The notes below the pieces were generated by a model, which ran no database searches, was not told where the DNA came from, and saw only the letters and a program-made list of their open reading frames with translations. From contig NC_068350.1 of the NCBI RefSeq assembly GCF_014633365.1, forward strand, positions 5,410,501 to 5,474,500: 64,000 nucleotides of DNA, in the 5' to 3' direction. This stretch comes from Diospyros lotus (taxonomy: Eukaryota > Streptophyta > Magnoliopsida > Ericales > Ebenaceae). Below, in pieces: positions 21,331 to 32,353 of this stretch; the first letter of the stretch is position 1, and each line of letters starts with the position of its first letter. The position numbers and the translations under genes were made by a program.

Positions 21331-23203
21331 GCGGGTTTGAGAAATGGTCAAATTGTGTAGAAAATTAATCTGTCAAATCCAAGAGTTTGAAGAAAAATTG
21401 AGGGAAATGGATAATGAGATTTTGTTCCCCATGTCCAAAGGATTGTTTTTGAAAATTTTGAGAAATTTTCGTTAAGATTTGAGAAAAATGCGAAGCTTCA
21501 TCGGAAAAACGGGTTTCGCCAAAAAATGAGATAAACCAGTCAGAAAATGGCTCCGATTGAGCCATTTGAAGTTATAATCCTGTAGAGAATGAAGAGATGA
21601 AGGCATAGGTTCAAACGGAAGGCAAAACGGAGTTCACACGAAGGATAAATAGCCAAAATTCAGAAGTTGTTCGAAATCGCCGCTGAACTGGCCGAGGAAG
21701 AAGGCCGACGCGTGCAGTGCACACGCCAGCCAGCCCCTACGAGTCGGGGCGCGTAGAGGACATAAAGAGGGCACGTGAGGGCGCGTCCCTGGCCGAAACA
21801 ATCTAAAAAAAAATGTCAAAAAATCAAGAAAAATAAGATAAAAAGGATTATGTAAAAGGTTTTGGTGTTTGCCTTCCGGGTTTCATGGTTTTCGGATCAA
21901 AGTAGCCTCAATATGCGTGCATTCAAAACATCGGGATAAGTTTTAAAATTTTCTCTCTCTTAGAATATTATTTATGAATTGTTATGAAAGAATATTGGAG
22001 AAAATATTTAAGGAGCTATTTATTTTGAAATATTATAGAGGGAAATGGGAGAAAATTAGAGAAAATAAGAAAAATTATAGATATTGATATTTTTTATTAA
22101 AAATTATGTCTAGGGGACATTTAGTCTTGAGGTTGAGAAAAGAGCACAAGAATCAAGGTCGTGCACAAGAATCAAGGTTAGACACGAAATTGAGGCCCTG
22201 CACGTTTTTTGAGGTGTTCTAAACTTGGTGTAGAAAGGTGAGTGGTTTTTTTTCCAAAAGCTTGTATATGATATGATTGTTTATATTATGCATGATATAC
22301 ATGAAAGTTATGATCATTTTGTCATATTTGCTCATATACTATTGCATGAAAAGTCGTGATTTTTATGTAACACGATATTATTGGCATATTAATACTTGTG
22401 CATGGGATTGGGATGTCGCCTTGATAGTATAGCTATAATTCTCAAGGGCAATTGATGGAACAACATTAGGATTATCCTGAAAGCAGGTCGAGATTCTGTC
22501 TAGGGCTCTGTGTCGGGCTGAGGGGCCAGGGAAGTTACACTAAGGCATATGTTATTTATGTATTTGTATCATGCATTCATGTATCTGTTTTTAAACCCTC
22601 ACTAGAAGATTTATCTTCTAATTGAGTTATGCCCCTGGAACATTCAAACGTTCCAGATAAGACTTACAGCTTAGATATGAAAGTGATTGAGACATGATGG
22701 CGCGTGGTGACGTGTCTGATAGATTCAGTATGTGGTTCTGGTATTTTGTTTCATCATGAAAAGACGGATATGTTTTAATCTTATACTCTTTTGATGATTA
22801 GTACTATGTAAGAGTGTTATGTATTCGAGTGATGTTTTGAGGAACCAATCATGTAATATTGTTCAATATTATTGAGGTATCATTTGATCATATCTGAGGT
22901 ATTCAGTTATTATCTTTTAAAGATAAGTCTCTGTGTATTTTGTATTTGAAGATATACTATAGTACGAATTCTTATGTTATAATTTAAGTGAATTCGGTTA
23001 TGTACCATATCAGGTTTCGATTATTGCTTCCGCATTTATGATGATTATCTATCTTAGTTTATTAATTACTATTTTGGTATGCTAAGAAGTTAGATCGGGA
23101 TTGTCAGAAAATAATTTATATTGAGTTTATATGGAAAAAATATATATATCTTTAAAATTCTTAAATTATTTAACCCTCGGAAAAAATGAGGCATTACAAA
23201 AAT

Positions 23204-24154
23204 CCACAATAAAGGGATCAAAGAGGTCACATAAGGGAAGACACAATAGAAGAGGAGCAAATATAGGTAGTTGTTTACCCAAATCCCTTTAAGCCTCAGG
23301 GGTTTCCATGGCTGGTAATTACTTGATTGCTCGATTGGGCTCATTAATTTCCTTCTTCTTTTCCCTGCTTTCAGTGAGAGTTTTATATGCTAAATGTTGT
23401 GTCTTGCAACCATCTTTTAGGCTAGTGAGCTTATATTGACTATAATTTTGTTATTCATGGGCTCAAATAAGATGTCTTAGGACAAAACAATTACTTATAG
23501 GCGAGATTGTGACTATAAAGTAATTTGGCCCAAAGGATAGCGAGACATCTGTTATCAATTAATCAAATTGTTTAGATATTAAAAATGATGTACAATATTT
23601 AACACCTCATTTTACAAAGTATTTTTAGTATTTTAGTGAAGGAAATTTTGCATTTTCATAATTCTTTGTCAACTTAGACGAATAAATTTATTAAATTAAC
23701 TTAATTAGGAATAATTAAGTGTTTTGAGGTGAAATGAGTTAATAGCATGGCATGTTAGTTAAAACTCAAGATATAAAAAGATTTTTATAGCAAGTTTGGG
23801 AGTATGTTTAAGTTGAAAAACAATTAAAGTAAACGAATCACCATAAATTCTAATAAATATAACATTGAAATATAGAAAATATAAAAGGTAAACTTGGGGT
23901 TTATCAAAGATTATTAAATAAGGTACAAGAATCAATTACTTGTGATCCCTCAAGCACCATTAAGGGTACAAAAAAAAGTAAGGAAATGATAAATAATATA
24001 AATAAACTAAGTGGTGGGTTGATTATGCATAAGATGCTCAGAGAGCATCAAATGGCATGGAGAAGTGAAACTTGTGGTGGCATTTAGAAGTCAAGAGGTG
24101 GCGTTAGATGGCTAGATGTCATTTGATTGTGAAATGCAAAGTTGATTTAGTGTT
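23204..24154. other. AT-rich region between solo LTRs A and C
   Basis: No gene was recognised. About 23590-24154, together with 25691-25731 and the sequence after 29194, may be one older LTR-type element split by solo LTR C and the gag-only element. The junction sequence reads across these insertions and includes a TATA-like ATATAAAAAGG at 25694. The outer ends were not found. Confidence 0.4.
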
Positions 24155-25690
24155 GGAGGTGAAGGATCATAAACGAGGATCATAAACGAGGAAACATAGT
24201 GTGCAACGGAAGCGGTTTTAAAAAAAAAAAACCTTTCCTCGTATTGATTAGAATCTAGGAGACTTACTTTTTTGACGGATTACCGGACGGAATGGAGCGA
24301 TGGGAGCAGGATGCGCGGGAGCTTCTTCGTGTGGTGGAGACGACGGCTGTCCTGCAATCCTTCGGCTCCTTCGCATCAGAACTTGAAGGCTCTCTTTCGG
24401 TCTTCCGAAGTATGACTCGAACTCGTGGCCTCTCTTTCGGTGAAGAAGAGTAAAAACGACCTTGGATGAAAAACAACTAAATGAGAGAATATATATAGGG
24501 AGAACCCTAGGGTTAAAACCCTAGTGGGCCAAACCCTAATGGGCCAAGTCCATTTAATTAATTTTCTAATTGGGTTAGCCCAATTAATTAATTAAAAGCT
24601 AATGAACTATTATTTTATTCTAGCCCAATTAATTATGGACCATTCTGAATAAAATAATTCTCTCTCAATGTAATTCATCCAACAAGCCAAATGTATTAAA
24701 TAATACATGAGTTATATCGAGCTACCCCGGGGACCAAAAGACAAATTATTCACGGCTACTAAAATGACCAAAATATCCCTGCTACCTAGTAGCTATATTT
24801 TGTCATTCTAAGTGTTCCAACTATCACCATATGGTAACACTGACCCTACGAATAATTTTGCATATGCCATGTCTTTGACCTACTAGTGTAATGACGAAAA
24901 TACCCCTCTGTGTAACACCCATCATTTAGAAAGGAATAATGTACTAACACCTCTCTAAATGATTTCTACCATCCTTAGATCACTAGTCCAATAATCCGTG
25001 ACTACTCGAATGTACTTGCTTATCACTGGGAGCTACCCAGAAGCACACACTCTTAAGTCACGTTCCCAGGGCCCTGGATTATTTGATTATTCTTGGACAA
25101 TCACAAGGGGGTGAATCACAGAAACTATCTTGTATTAGTCTGTCTTAGCTAATTAGAAACCATACTCCCAACTCAAAAGGATATTGATCTTTGATAGACC
25201 TCACCTACAGTGAATCTAAGAATATAGCTCTAGGTTCACTAGACCACCAACTAATACTCAAGTATTAGAGTACTCGTCCACGTAGTAGCAGTGATAGACT
25301 AGCTCCATGATAATTAGTACTTTGTCATTAGCTTCTATCACAGGTCCACTCTACGCATTCCGAATGCGCTTGTACAATTAGAGTAAACAGACTGTTTACT
25401 GGCTAAGGCAAGCCATCCTCCATTAGGATCTATTGCACAATGATCTTATCATGATAGAATGCCCAGTTCTATCAAAAGATCAAGAGTAATATTTTCTTGT
25501 TTATTAAGTACCCATGATTCATGCCTAACTGTGAAGAACGACCCATCACATGAATCACTTACTTAATAGCATGGACACTTTTCCAACAATTAAATGCAAA
25601 TAATATATGTGCCATAAACTGAATAAAAGAAACATCATTACCATAAATTAAACAAAACGTGTCTTTAGGGCATACATTTCCAACAGGAGG
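24155..25690 (-). mobile_element. Solo LTR C (Ty1/copia-type), 1,526 bp
   Basis: The LTR spans 24160-25685 with TG...CA ends and a perfect five-base duplication GGAGG (24155-24159 and 25686-25690). On the minus strand it begins TGTTGGAAATGTATGCCC, a start common in plant copia LTRs, and has a TATA-like TATATATATT near 24490. No internal region or partner LTR is present. Confidence 0.88.
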
Positions 25691-25731
25691 AAGATATAAA
25701 AAGGGGCATCAGCTATATTAACGAGCCCTTT

Positions 25732-26492
25732 TGTTAGGATTTATGATTCAAAATGTATTTTTTCATATAATTGATATATGTCGTTTGTATGTATTTTGTT
25801 ATATATTTGGGTTTCATCTTATGTTCATTTAACTAACATTTAAATGTGTAAATAATCTGTTGTTTATATTGTGGGCCATTAGCTATTGGGCCGAGATCGA
25901 TTAATTTTGAGCCAAGCCCATTTGTCATGCGGCCCATGCATCTTTTGCCCCAGCCCGGTTGCCTGCTGCAGTTATTTAAGGGCAGTTTCTTGCCCTAATC
26001 TCAACAGATCTGCTCCTACCCTCTCATTTGAAACCCTAAAATCGGCGCTCTTGAAGTGAGACTCTCTCTCGCTTGTGAATCATTCTCTTGTTCGATTGGC
26101 TTCGGTTTGTTGGTAAAATCACTCGGTAAGGTTGTATTGCTTTAATCTCTGTTGTTGAATCGCCTGAGGCATGAGAGATTTGGTGTAACTGATAGATCAG
26201 ATTCTTAACTCGATCTTGAGATCGGTAGAACAGATTCTATACTTGTTCTTGTATTTTTGTTTCTGATTTTAGTTGATGTATTTGCAATACGTTTTTATTC
26301 TTGCTGTGATCTTGTAATCTGGTTGTAATCGAAAGCTATTAGTGGATTGACTAGAGGTGGAGCCTCTACCTTGAGTAGGATCTATTGATCCGAACACATA
26401 AAAGCTTTGTGTTCTTGTGTTCTTTCATTTTCTCGATTTTATGCTTGTTCTTGGTTGGTTTGGCCGATTAAAACAGGGTTAATACATTAACA
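25732..26492 (+). repeat. 5' LTR of the gag-only element
   Basis: 761 bp, begins TGTTAGGATTTATG and ends CATTAACA. It is nearly identical to 28427-29188. A TATTTAAGG motif near 25972 may be the core promoter. Confidence 0.92.
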
Positions 26493-26494
26493 AG

Positions 26495-26506
26495 TGGTAT
26501 CAGAGC
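26495..26506 (+). other. Primer-binding site (initiator Met-tRNA) of the gag-only element
   Basis: TGGTATCAGAGC lies two bases after the 5' LTR and matches the 3' end of plant initiator tRNA-Met, the usual primer of copia elements. Confidence 0.9.
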
Positions 26507-26999
26507 CCTAGGGATTAAAGATCCGGGCCAAACCATGTCAGATCCAGAAAGGTAAACACGAAGATCTTTTTTCGGATCTTCGATTGGGTAAGAAATTTCG
26601 CATTTTCCCTAATATTGCGATCTGTTTTGTTTTTGCCCTAATTTCATAATCATTACTGTTTTTTCAGTAATTGTGTATGTGTGTTTTCTGATTTGCTTAA
26701 ATTCCTTGTCTCGAGTTATTTAAAGCATGCTCAAATCTGCTTAACTCCTGTATCTTTTCTTTCCCTAACTCTTTCGGAAGTTCTTGATTCCGTTTATCAT
26801 CTAATAAGTCTTTCGTTCTGTTTTGGCTAATACTGTATTGAATTCTTGTTTTTGTTTTAAATCCAAAATTGTTTTTCCTTTAAAATTGGTGTTTAAAATC
26901 TGATTTGTCTAAAAGGTTTTGATCTTGTTTGTTTGGACTACTTAACTTGTTCGATTCTTGATTAACTTGTTTTAGCCTGCCTATATTTTTTTTTTATAT

Positions 27000-27695
27000 A
27001 TGGCTCCATCTAAATTGGAAGTAGAGAAATTTGATGGCCATGGTGATTTTAGCATGTGGCAGAAAAAGATGAAAGCAGTGCTTGTCCAACATCGGTGTGA
27101 AAAGGCTCTATTGGAAATAAAGGAGGAAAAGGATAAGCAACTCTCCATGACCGCCCAAGAAAGGCAGGACATGGATGAGATGGCTTTTTCCTTGATCATC
27201 CTCAGCCTAGCAGACAATGTCCTGCGCCAAGTAAATAAAGAAGAATCAACTGCAAAGGTATGGTCTAAGTTGGAGTCCTTGTATATAACTAAGTCTCTAA
27301 CTAATAAAATATTTTTGAAAGAACAGTTGTTTGGATTTAAAATGAACTCTGCAAAAACTCTAGAGGAAAATCTAGATGAATTTAAAGTGATTACAATAGA
27401 ATTAGCCAATGTTGATGAAAAAATTTCTGATGAGAATCAAGCTATTATTTTGTTAAACTCTTTGCCAAAAGCTTATAAAGATCTTAAAACAGCAATTAAA
27501 TATGGTAGATCTTCTTTGACCTTAGAAGATGTGTTATCAGCTCTTAGATCTAGGGATCTTGAGGTTAAGAGGGATAATAGGTCAAGTTCTGCAGAGGGAC
27601 TGCATGTTAGTGGTCATGCTGATAGAATTACCCCTAGGGATAAACCTATGATTGGAGGGTCAAGAAAGGGATACTCAACAACCAAGACTTGTTGA
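27000..27695 (+). CDS. Copia-type Gag (UBN2-like) of the gag-only element
   Basis: The 231-residue frame encodes the capsid-type Gag of Ty1/copia elements. It opens KLEVEKFDGHGDFSMWQKKM, continues with WSKLESLYITKSLTNKIFLKEQL, and has the segment INLLNSLPKAYKDL-like (residues about 148-160) followed by TLEDVLSALRSRDLE. Gag forms the particle that packages element RNA. The frame stops with TGA at 27693-27695, between the first two cysteines of a CCHC zinc knuckle. The following codons in the same frame still show Y-C-K-K-E-G-H...E-C up to about 27732, so the RNA-binding knuckle is cut off by this stop. A basic tail with no pol follows. The start is the ATG at 27000, just after an A/T-rich leader. 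Confidence 0.88.
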   Translation: MAPSKLEVEKFDGHGDFSMWQKKMKAVLVQHRCEKALLEIKEEKDKQLSMTAQERQDMDEMAFSLIILSLADNVLRQVNKEESTAKVWSKLESLYITKSLTNKIFLKEQLFGFKMNSAKTLEENLDEFKVITIELANVDEKISDENQAIILLNSLPKAYKDLKTAIKYGRSSLTLEDVLSALRSRDLEVKRDNRSSSAEGLHVSGHADRITPRDKPMIGGSRKGYSTTKTC

Positions 27696-28426
27696 TACTG
27701 TAAGAAAGAAGGCCACTTAAGGAAAGAGTGTTTTAAAAGGAAGAAGGATCTTGAGAAAAATAAAGCTAAAGAAGAATCAACCAACCTGATTAATGGATAT
27801 GAGAGTATAGAAGCTCTGTAGGCTTAGAGCCTAGGCATTAAAAGGCTAGGGCACATTGGTCATAAGAGAGCTATTAGAGTTAAGCATGTTAGGCATGGAT
27901 GGATTTGTTTAGGTTTGTAACCTAGAGGGCGAAATGAATCATGTTTTATGGTATGGGGAAGAGTTTCCCATAGATGCCTGTGTTTTGATTCCCATGGGTT
28001 GTAAGTTGCTTTCTCTGTCTCTTTATTGGGAGCTGTTCTAAGTTCCTGGTTTCTGTCTAGGACTTGTTTCTAGATGTTGATGTGTGCCTGGTCTTGTAGT
28101 ATTTGATGGCCTTGTAGAATTAGACTTACCTGAACAAACTGATAATGTACAGTTTGAGGTGGAAATTTGTCAGTCTTAAGGTGGAACCTTAGGAAATTTC
28201 TGTGTCTAATGGAAGGCTGAATGTTAGCCCTGATGTTTTGTTTATAGAAGTCTTGATAGAGGTTTCTGTTGTTTTAAATAAGGCATGTATTAGTCGTGTT
28301 GGTCTCAGTTTTTAAGTTTGAGCAAGCTGTGTTGTTGCTCAATGTGCTCCTACTGTAGGTGGGAGAGTTTGTAGAGGTCTTTGGTCAAGTCCACTATTAA
28401 ATCCATTCTTGAATCAAGGTGGAATT

Positions 28427-29188
28427 TGTTAGGATTTATGATTCAAAATGTATTTTTTTTCATATAATTGATATATGTTGTTTGTATGCATTTTGTTATA
28501 TATTTGGATTTCATCTTATGTTCATTTAACTAACATTTAAATGTGTAAATAATCTGTTGTTTATATTGTGGGCCATTAGCTATTGGGCCGAGATCGATTA
28601 ATTTTGAGCCAAGCCCATTTGTCATGCGGCCCATGCATCTTTTGCCCCAGCCCGGTTGCCTGCTGCAGCTATTTAAGGGAAGCTTCTTGCCCTAATCTCA
28701 ACAGATCTGCTTCTACCCTCTCATTTGAAACCCTAAAATCGGCGCTCTTGAAGTGAGACTCTCTCTCGCTTGTGAATCCTTCTCTTGTTCGATTGGCTTC
28801 GGTTTGTTGGTAAGATCACTCGGTAAGGTTGTATTGCTTTAATCTCTGTTGTTGAATCACCTGAGGCGTGAGAGATTTGGTGTAACTGATAGATCAGATT
28901 CTTAACTCGATCTTGAGATCGGTAGAACAGATTCTATACTTGTTCTTGTATTTTGTTTCTGATTTCAGTTGATGTATTTGCAATACGTTTTTATTCTTGC
29001 TGTGATCTTGTAATCTGGTTGTAATCAAAAGCTATTAGTAGATTGACTAAAGGCGGAGCCTCTACCGTGAGTAGGATCTATTGATCCGAACACGTAAAAG
29101 CTTTGTGTTCTTGTGTTCTTTCATTTTCTCGATTTTATGCTTGTTCTTGGTTGGTTTGGCCTATTAAAACAGGGTTAATACATTAACA
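28427..29188 (+). repeat. 3' LTR of the gag-only element
   Basis: 762 bp, begins TGTTAGG and ends CATTAACA, followed by the CCTTT duplication. A purine-rich CAAGGTGGAATT precedes it and can serve as polypurine tract. Confidence 0.92.
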
Positions 29189-29193
29189 CCTTT

Positions 29194-30236
29194 GTTTTTT
29201 GTTCTCGGCTTAGGAAAAGAAATTGAGTAGAGAATAAGAAAGAATGCCCAAGCTTAGAGAGTAGAACCTAGAGGCAAAGAAGGAAGGAAAGATCACTTGG
29301 TTGACATAAAAAGAGGTAAGGCTCTTGATTTTCTTAGTTTTAAATTATCTTAGTTCTAAAAAAGCTAGCTACAAAGGGAACCAAGAAAGGGTTTAATTAA
29401 TAGTTATTTTCTTTGGTAGCAGATGGCGGCTAAGAGGTGGAAGTAAAAGAAGTAAACTGATATAGAGAAGGGAGTATTAGTTGTACTGGGTTTAGAAGCA
29501 ACCCAAGCAAAGACATCAGGTCGGACAAATGGAGTTTACAGAAGAGAAATAGATAAAAACTAAGAGAAGTGTTCGGCAAACAATTTTGGGTTAGATTGTC
29601 TTGCATGCAATTTGAAGGAATTACTTGAAGACGAGCAAAGGTAGGTAGTTAAGCGTGATCTAAATATTTTAAAATGGTTGGGTGACTCACCAATTAAGCT
29701 TGGAGGTAGCCAATGTTCTGGTGGGTCACCGAAGCCAACAAAAGAATACAAAATTGGGGTGTTTGTAGGCAAGGAGAGGAAAGGATTGGCTTGGCTGCAC
29801 CGGAAGCAATTATGAACTAAGAGTACAAATAAAAGAAAGAGACGAACTGAGGAGAACTAGGAGGAGTTGAAGAACTCATTCTTAGCTGCGACTAACATAG
29901 AATATAGGAAAGAAAAAGAGATGGGTTAGAAGAGAGTTAAAAGTCTTGGGTCTCAGTTAAAGCTTGAAGCTAGAAGGCATTAAAGAGTTTTATTTTCAGC
30001 ATAAACTGAGTAGAAGAATTAGACAAATTAACAACAAAAACCGAGAGTTAAAAGAGGAAGAAATGAGGAGGAAAGTGTTAGAATTTAAACTAGATTATAG
30101 TCATGTGAGACATGTGAAGGAATTTGAAGCGTTGGGGGTTTTGAAAAGTGAAGCGTTAGGGGAGTTGGTGTACGTGAAGTTGAAGAATCGTATGCATTGC
30201 TATTAAGAGCATGTTAATCCATTTGAATGTAGCAGA
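29194..30236. other. Purine-rich unassigned sequence
   Basis: No gene family was recognised. The stretch is rich in AG-rich words (GAGAAGG, AAGAGG). A lysine/glutamate-rich frame at 29964-30206 reflects this composition. It may continue the older LTR-type element that hosts the gag-only insertion. Confidence 0.35.
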
Positions 30237-30288
30237 TCAATCGAAATATAGAACAATTTTATTCTCTATAACATTTCTCAAATCATTT

Positions 30289-31450
30289 CTATGTATCAGA
30301 CCTGGAAGTTTGATAGAGCACCAGCAGAAAGACAGGAAACAAAGCTACTGCAAACCAGAGAAGAAAGAAGAGAAAACAGAGCATGTTGTTCTGCAGCAAA
30401 CCAGAGCAGAAAGGAAGGAGTTCACAGCTCTGGGAACCCACTGCAACAATAGCGAGACACCACAGCCACCGACGCACAGCATTCACCACCACGAGGCGCT
30501 ACATAGTGCCACTAGGTTCAACCACTGACTTGCGCAGATCATCGCAAGATCCACTCTATCCTGTCTTTGACGCATAAGAGCTGTTGCTCCACCACCTGCC
30601 GTCTGATTCCCCCTTGTTCTCGGCGGTTTACGTTTCTACGTATTGGTTATCTCTGGAACTTGATTTATAATGGGTTATCTGCTCCTTTTAAGTTTTCTCT
30701 TTCCACTTTCCAAGAAGCTTTATTATATTTTGGGTAGATGGCTTCCAACAGCAACATGTTGCAGCCACCACACCACAACTTCCTCGTTTGACAGACAAGA
30801 ATTACGACTACGTACAATAAACAAGTGAGAGTATTGTATGGCTCTTAAGATTATGGGATATTGTTGAGCATGGGTTGGAGAACCTAGCTAATCCATCTCT
30901 ACTGTCGCAATAGCAATTGAACGCGTTGAGGGAGAATCGCAAAAAGGATAAAAAAAGCAAAAAAAAAAACACTGTATTTTATTTATCAAGCGATGGATGA
31001 AGCCATTTTTTAAAGAATTTCTACTGCGATCACAGCGAAAAGAAGCATTGGATATTTTGCGTGCAACCCACAAAGAGGAGGACAAGATGAAAATGGTAAA
31101 GATTATAATCCCTTCAAGGTGAATTTGATTTATCAGCCATGAAGGATTTTGAATCTGCTAAAGAATATGTCAATGGAGTAATTTCTATTGCCAGTAAATT
31201 AAGAATTAACGAAGTACCCACTGATCAAGGAATTATTGAGAAAATTCTTCATAGTATGCTCAGAAATTTGGAGCATGTTGTAGTTGCAATTGAAGAGAGA
31301 TTTGGGTCAGCTGTTGAGTGAGGCCTTACTTGGATCACTGCAATGCCATGAGCTTCGTATCAAGCAGTTTGGCATGCCCCCTATCGAGCAAGCATTTCAA
31401 ACAAAGAGTTTAATCGTGAAGGAATCAGAGGTGAGGAAGAAAAAGTAGTG
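30289..31450 (+). pseudogene. Decayed Ty1/copia gag with degenerate primer-binding site
   Basis: A degenerate match to TGGTATCAGAGC occurs near 30291-30302 (TGTATCAGACC). From the ATG at 30738, translation in changing frames follows a copia Gag: MASNSNM, a degenerate LTDKNY-like part near 30790, GSQDYGI-like near 30850, YQAMDEA near 30985 and an LDI-like part near 31050. Intact stretches include KEYVNGVISIASKLRINE and GIIEKILHSMLRNLEHVVVAIEE (31164-31300), then GSLQCHELRI near 31335. Several frameshifts and stops disable it. The zinc-knuckle region is interrupted by the SINE that follows. No pol was found beyond. Confidence 0.75.
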
Positions 31451-31487
31451 CTCGCGGCGGAGGAAGAACCCATGATGATCAAAATTC

Positions 31488-31694
31488 TGCAATTCCTGGT
31501 TTTTTGGGATGAGTGCCCTTGTGCGACCATGTACTCGTGCCCTCAATTACGCGGGATGAGATAAATTGTAAGTAGGGGGCTTCGCTCTTGCGTTGGGAAG
31601 GAATCGAACTCATGCTCCACCGAGTTAACACCGTCATAGCACTCGTCCTTTTGCCATCTGACCTACGCTCTGGAGGTGCAATTCTTGGTTTTTT
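31488..31694 (-). mobile_element. tRNA-derived SINE with 18-bp target duplication
   Basis: The body (31506-31676, minus strand) has a tRNA-like promoter: an A-box-like TAGGTCAGATGG (about 31658-31669) and a B-box GAGTTCGATTCC (about 31601-31612). It is flanked by direct repeats of 18 bp that differ at one position (31488-31505 and 31677-31694, both starting TGCAATTC). That is the mark of retroposition. It sits in the decayed copia gag. It is not a functional tRNA gene because the cloverleaf cannot be completed. Confidence 0.82.
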
Positions 31695-31788
31695 TATCAT
31701 GGCAGAGGATGAGATTGAGACCGAAGACATGGTAGAGGAAATTATTTTAGGTTCAAACTTCTTATGCAATTTCACCTTTAAATATTGG

Positions 31789-32224
31789 ATCATGTTATTG
31801 ATACTTTCTGAATTACACTTTAAGATACAGAAAGCAATTGAAATGACAAAACTACCTTTCCTTAATTTGCAAAATTGCAAAACGACCTTCTGTTCTTCCT
31901 CTCTCTCCCCTCACCCAAAGACCATGGTTGTCTCATTTCTCTTCTCTCTTCCCTTTCCCATGACTGCCTTCAGCAATCGCCTATCATGGCCGTGACAGTC
32001 AGCAAGCCAAAGGCTAGGTAGCTTGAGGCGACGAGGCGAAGACAGTGACAAAATGGTGGTGACAGGCAGTTGCTAGAGGCAACTATGCTAAAGAGGCAGC
32101 CATGGTTGCTGGGTGAGGGGAGAAAGAGGAAGAACAGGGTGTTTTGTAATTTTATAAACTGAGCAAAGGTAATTTTGTCATTTTACCTACTTTTTGTAAC
32201 CCAAAGAGTACCAATAGCATTTTT
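31789..32224. repeat. Degenerate inverted-repeat element
   Basis: The left side (GACAAAACTACCTTTCCTT near 31843) mirrors the right side (AAAGGTAATTTTGTCATTT near 32165), and TATTGATACTTTCTG near 31797 mirrors AGAGTACCAATAGC near 32205. Between them is CT-rich sequence on the left and GAGGAAGAACAGG-type sequence on the right. The structure suggests an old foldback or MULE-like non-autonomous element. It is non-coding. Confidence 0.55.
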
Positions 32225-32353
32225 CTAAATTTATCATGCATAGAAGATAATTATGACTAATTAAGTAGGCAAGATAAAACCCACTAGAGGTTAATTTGTA
32301 ATTAATTAAGCAATGCGATATTAAATACCCTCTAGTTGGGAACATGAAAAAGT

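Larger units (their letters stand above)
18369..23203 (+). mobile_element. Solo LTR A (gypsy/chromovirus-like), interrupted by solo LTR B
   Basis: The LTR starts TGTAATACCC at 18374 and ends GGCATTACA at 23198. The five bases on both sides are AAAAT (18369-18373 and 23199-23203), a target duplication. Removing the nested insertion (19070-21128 plus one copy of its duplication) leaves about 2.76 kb of LTR. A TATA box (TATAAATA, 21323-21330) lies inside. No internal coding domain or second LTR is present, so this is a solo LTR left by recombination. The TGTAAYRCC/GGYRTTACA termini are typical of Del/Tekay-type gypsy elements, which is the basis of the lineage guess. Confidence 0.85.
25727..29193 (+). 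mobile_element. Gag-only (non-autonomous) Ty1/copia-type LTR retrotransposon
   Basis: A complete structure is present: a 5' LTR (25732-26492), an initiator-Met tRNA primer-binding site (26495-26506), one gag ORF, about 730 bp of non-coding internal sequence, a purine-rich stretch before the 3' LTR, and the 3' LTR (28427-29188). A perfect five-base duplication CCTTT flanks the element (25727-25731 and 29189-29193). There is no protease, integrase, reverse transcriptase or RNase H. By eye the LTRs differ by roughly 20 substitutions in about 760 bp, so the insertion is fairly young. It would need enzymes supplied in trans. Confidence 0.92.

Noticed and set aside
30211..30577. Frames of 64-105 codons with His/Thr-rich products
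   Set aside because: They lie in the leader of a decayed copia gag and show no domain; composition explains them.
31600..31671. tRNA gene on the minus strand
   Set aside because: A and B boxes are present, but the cloverleaf cannot be completed and 18-bp direct repeats flank a longer body, so it is a SINE.
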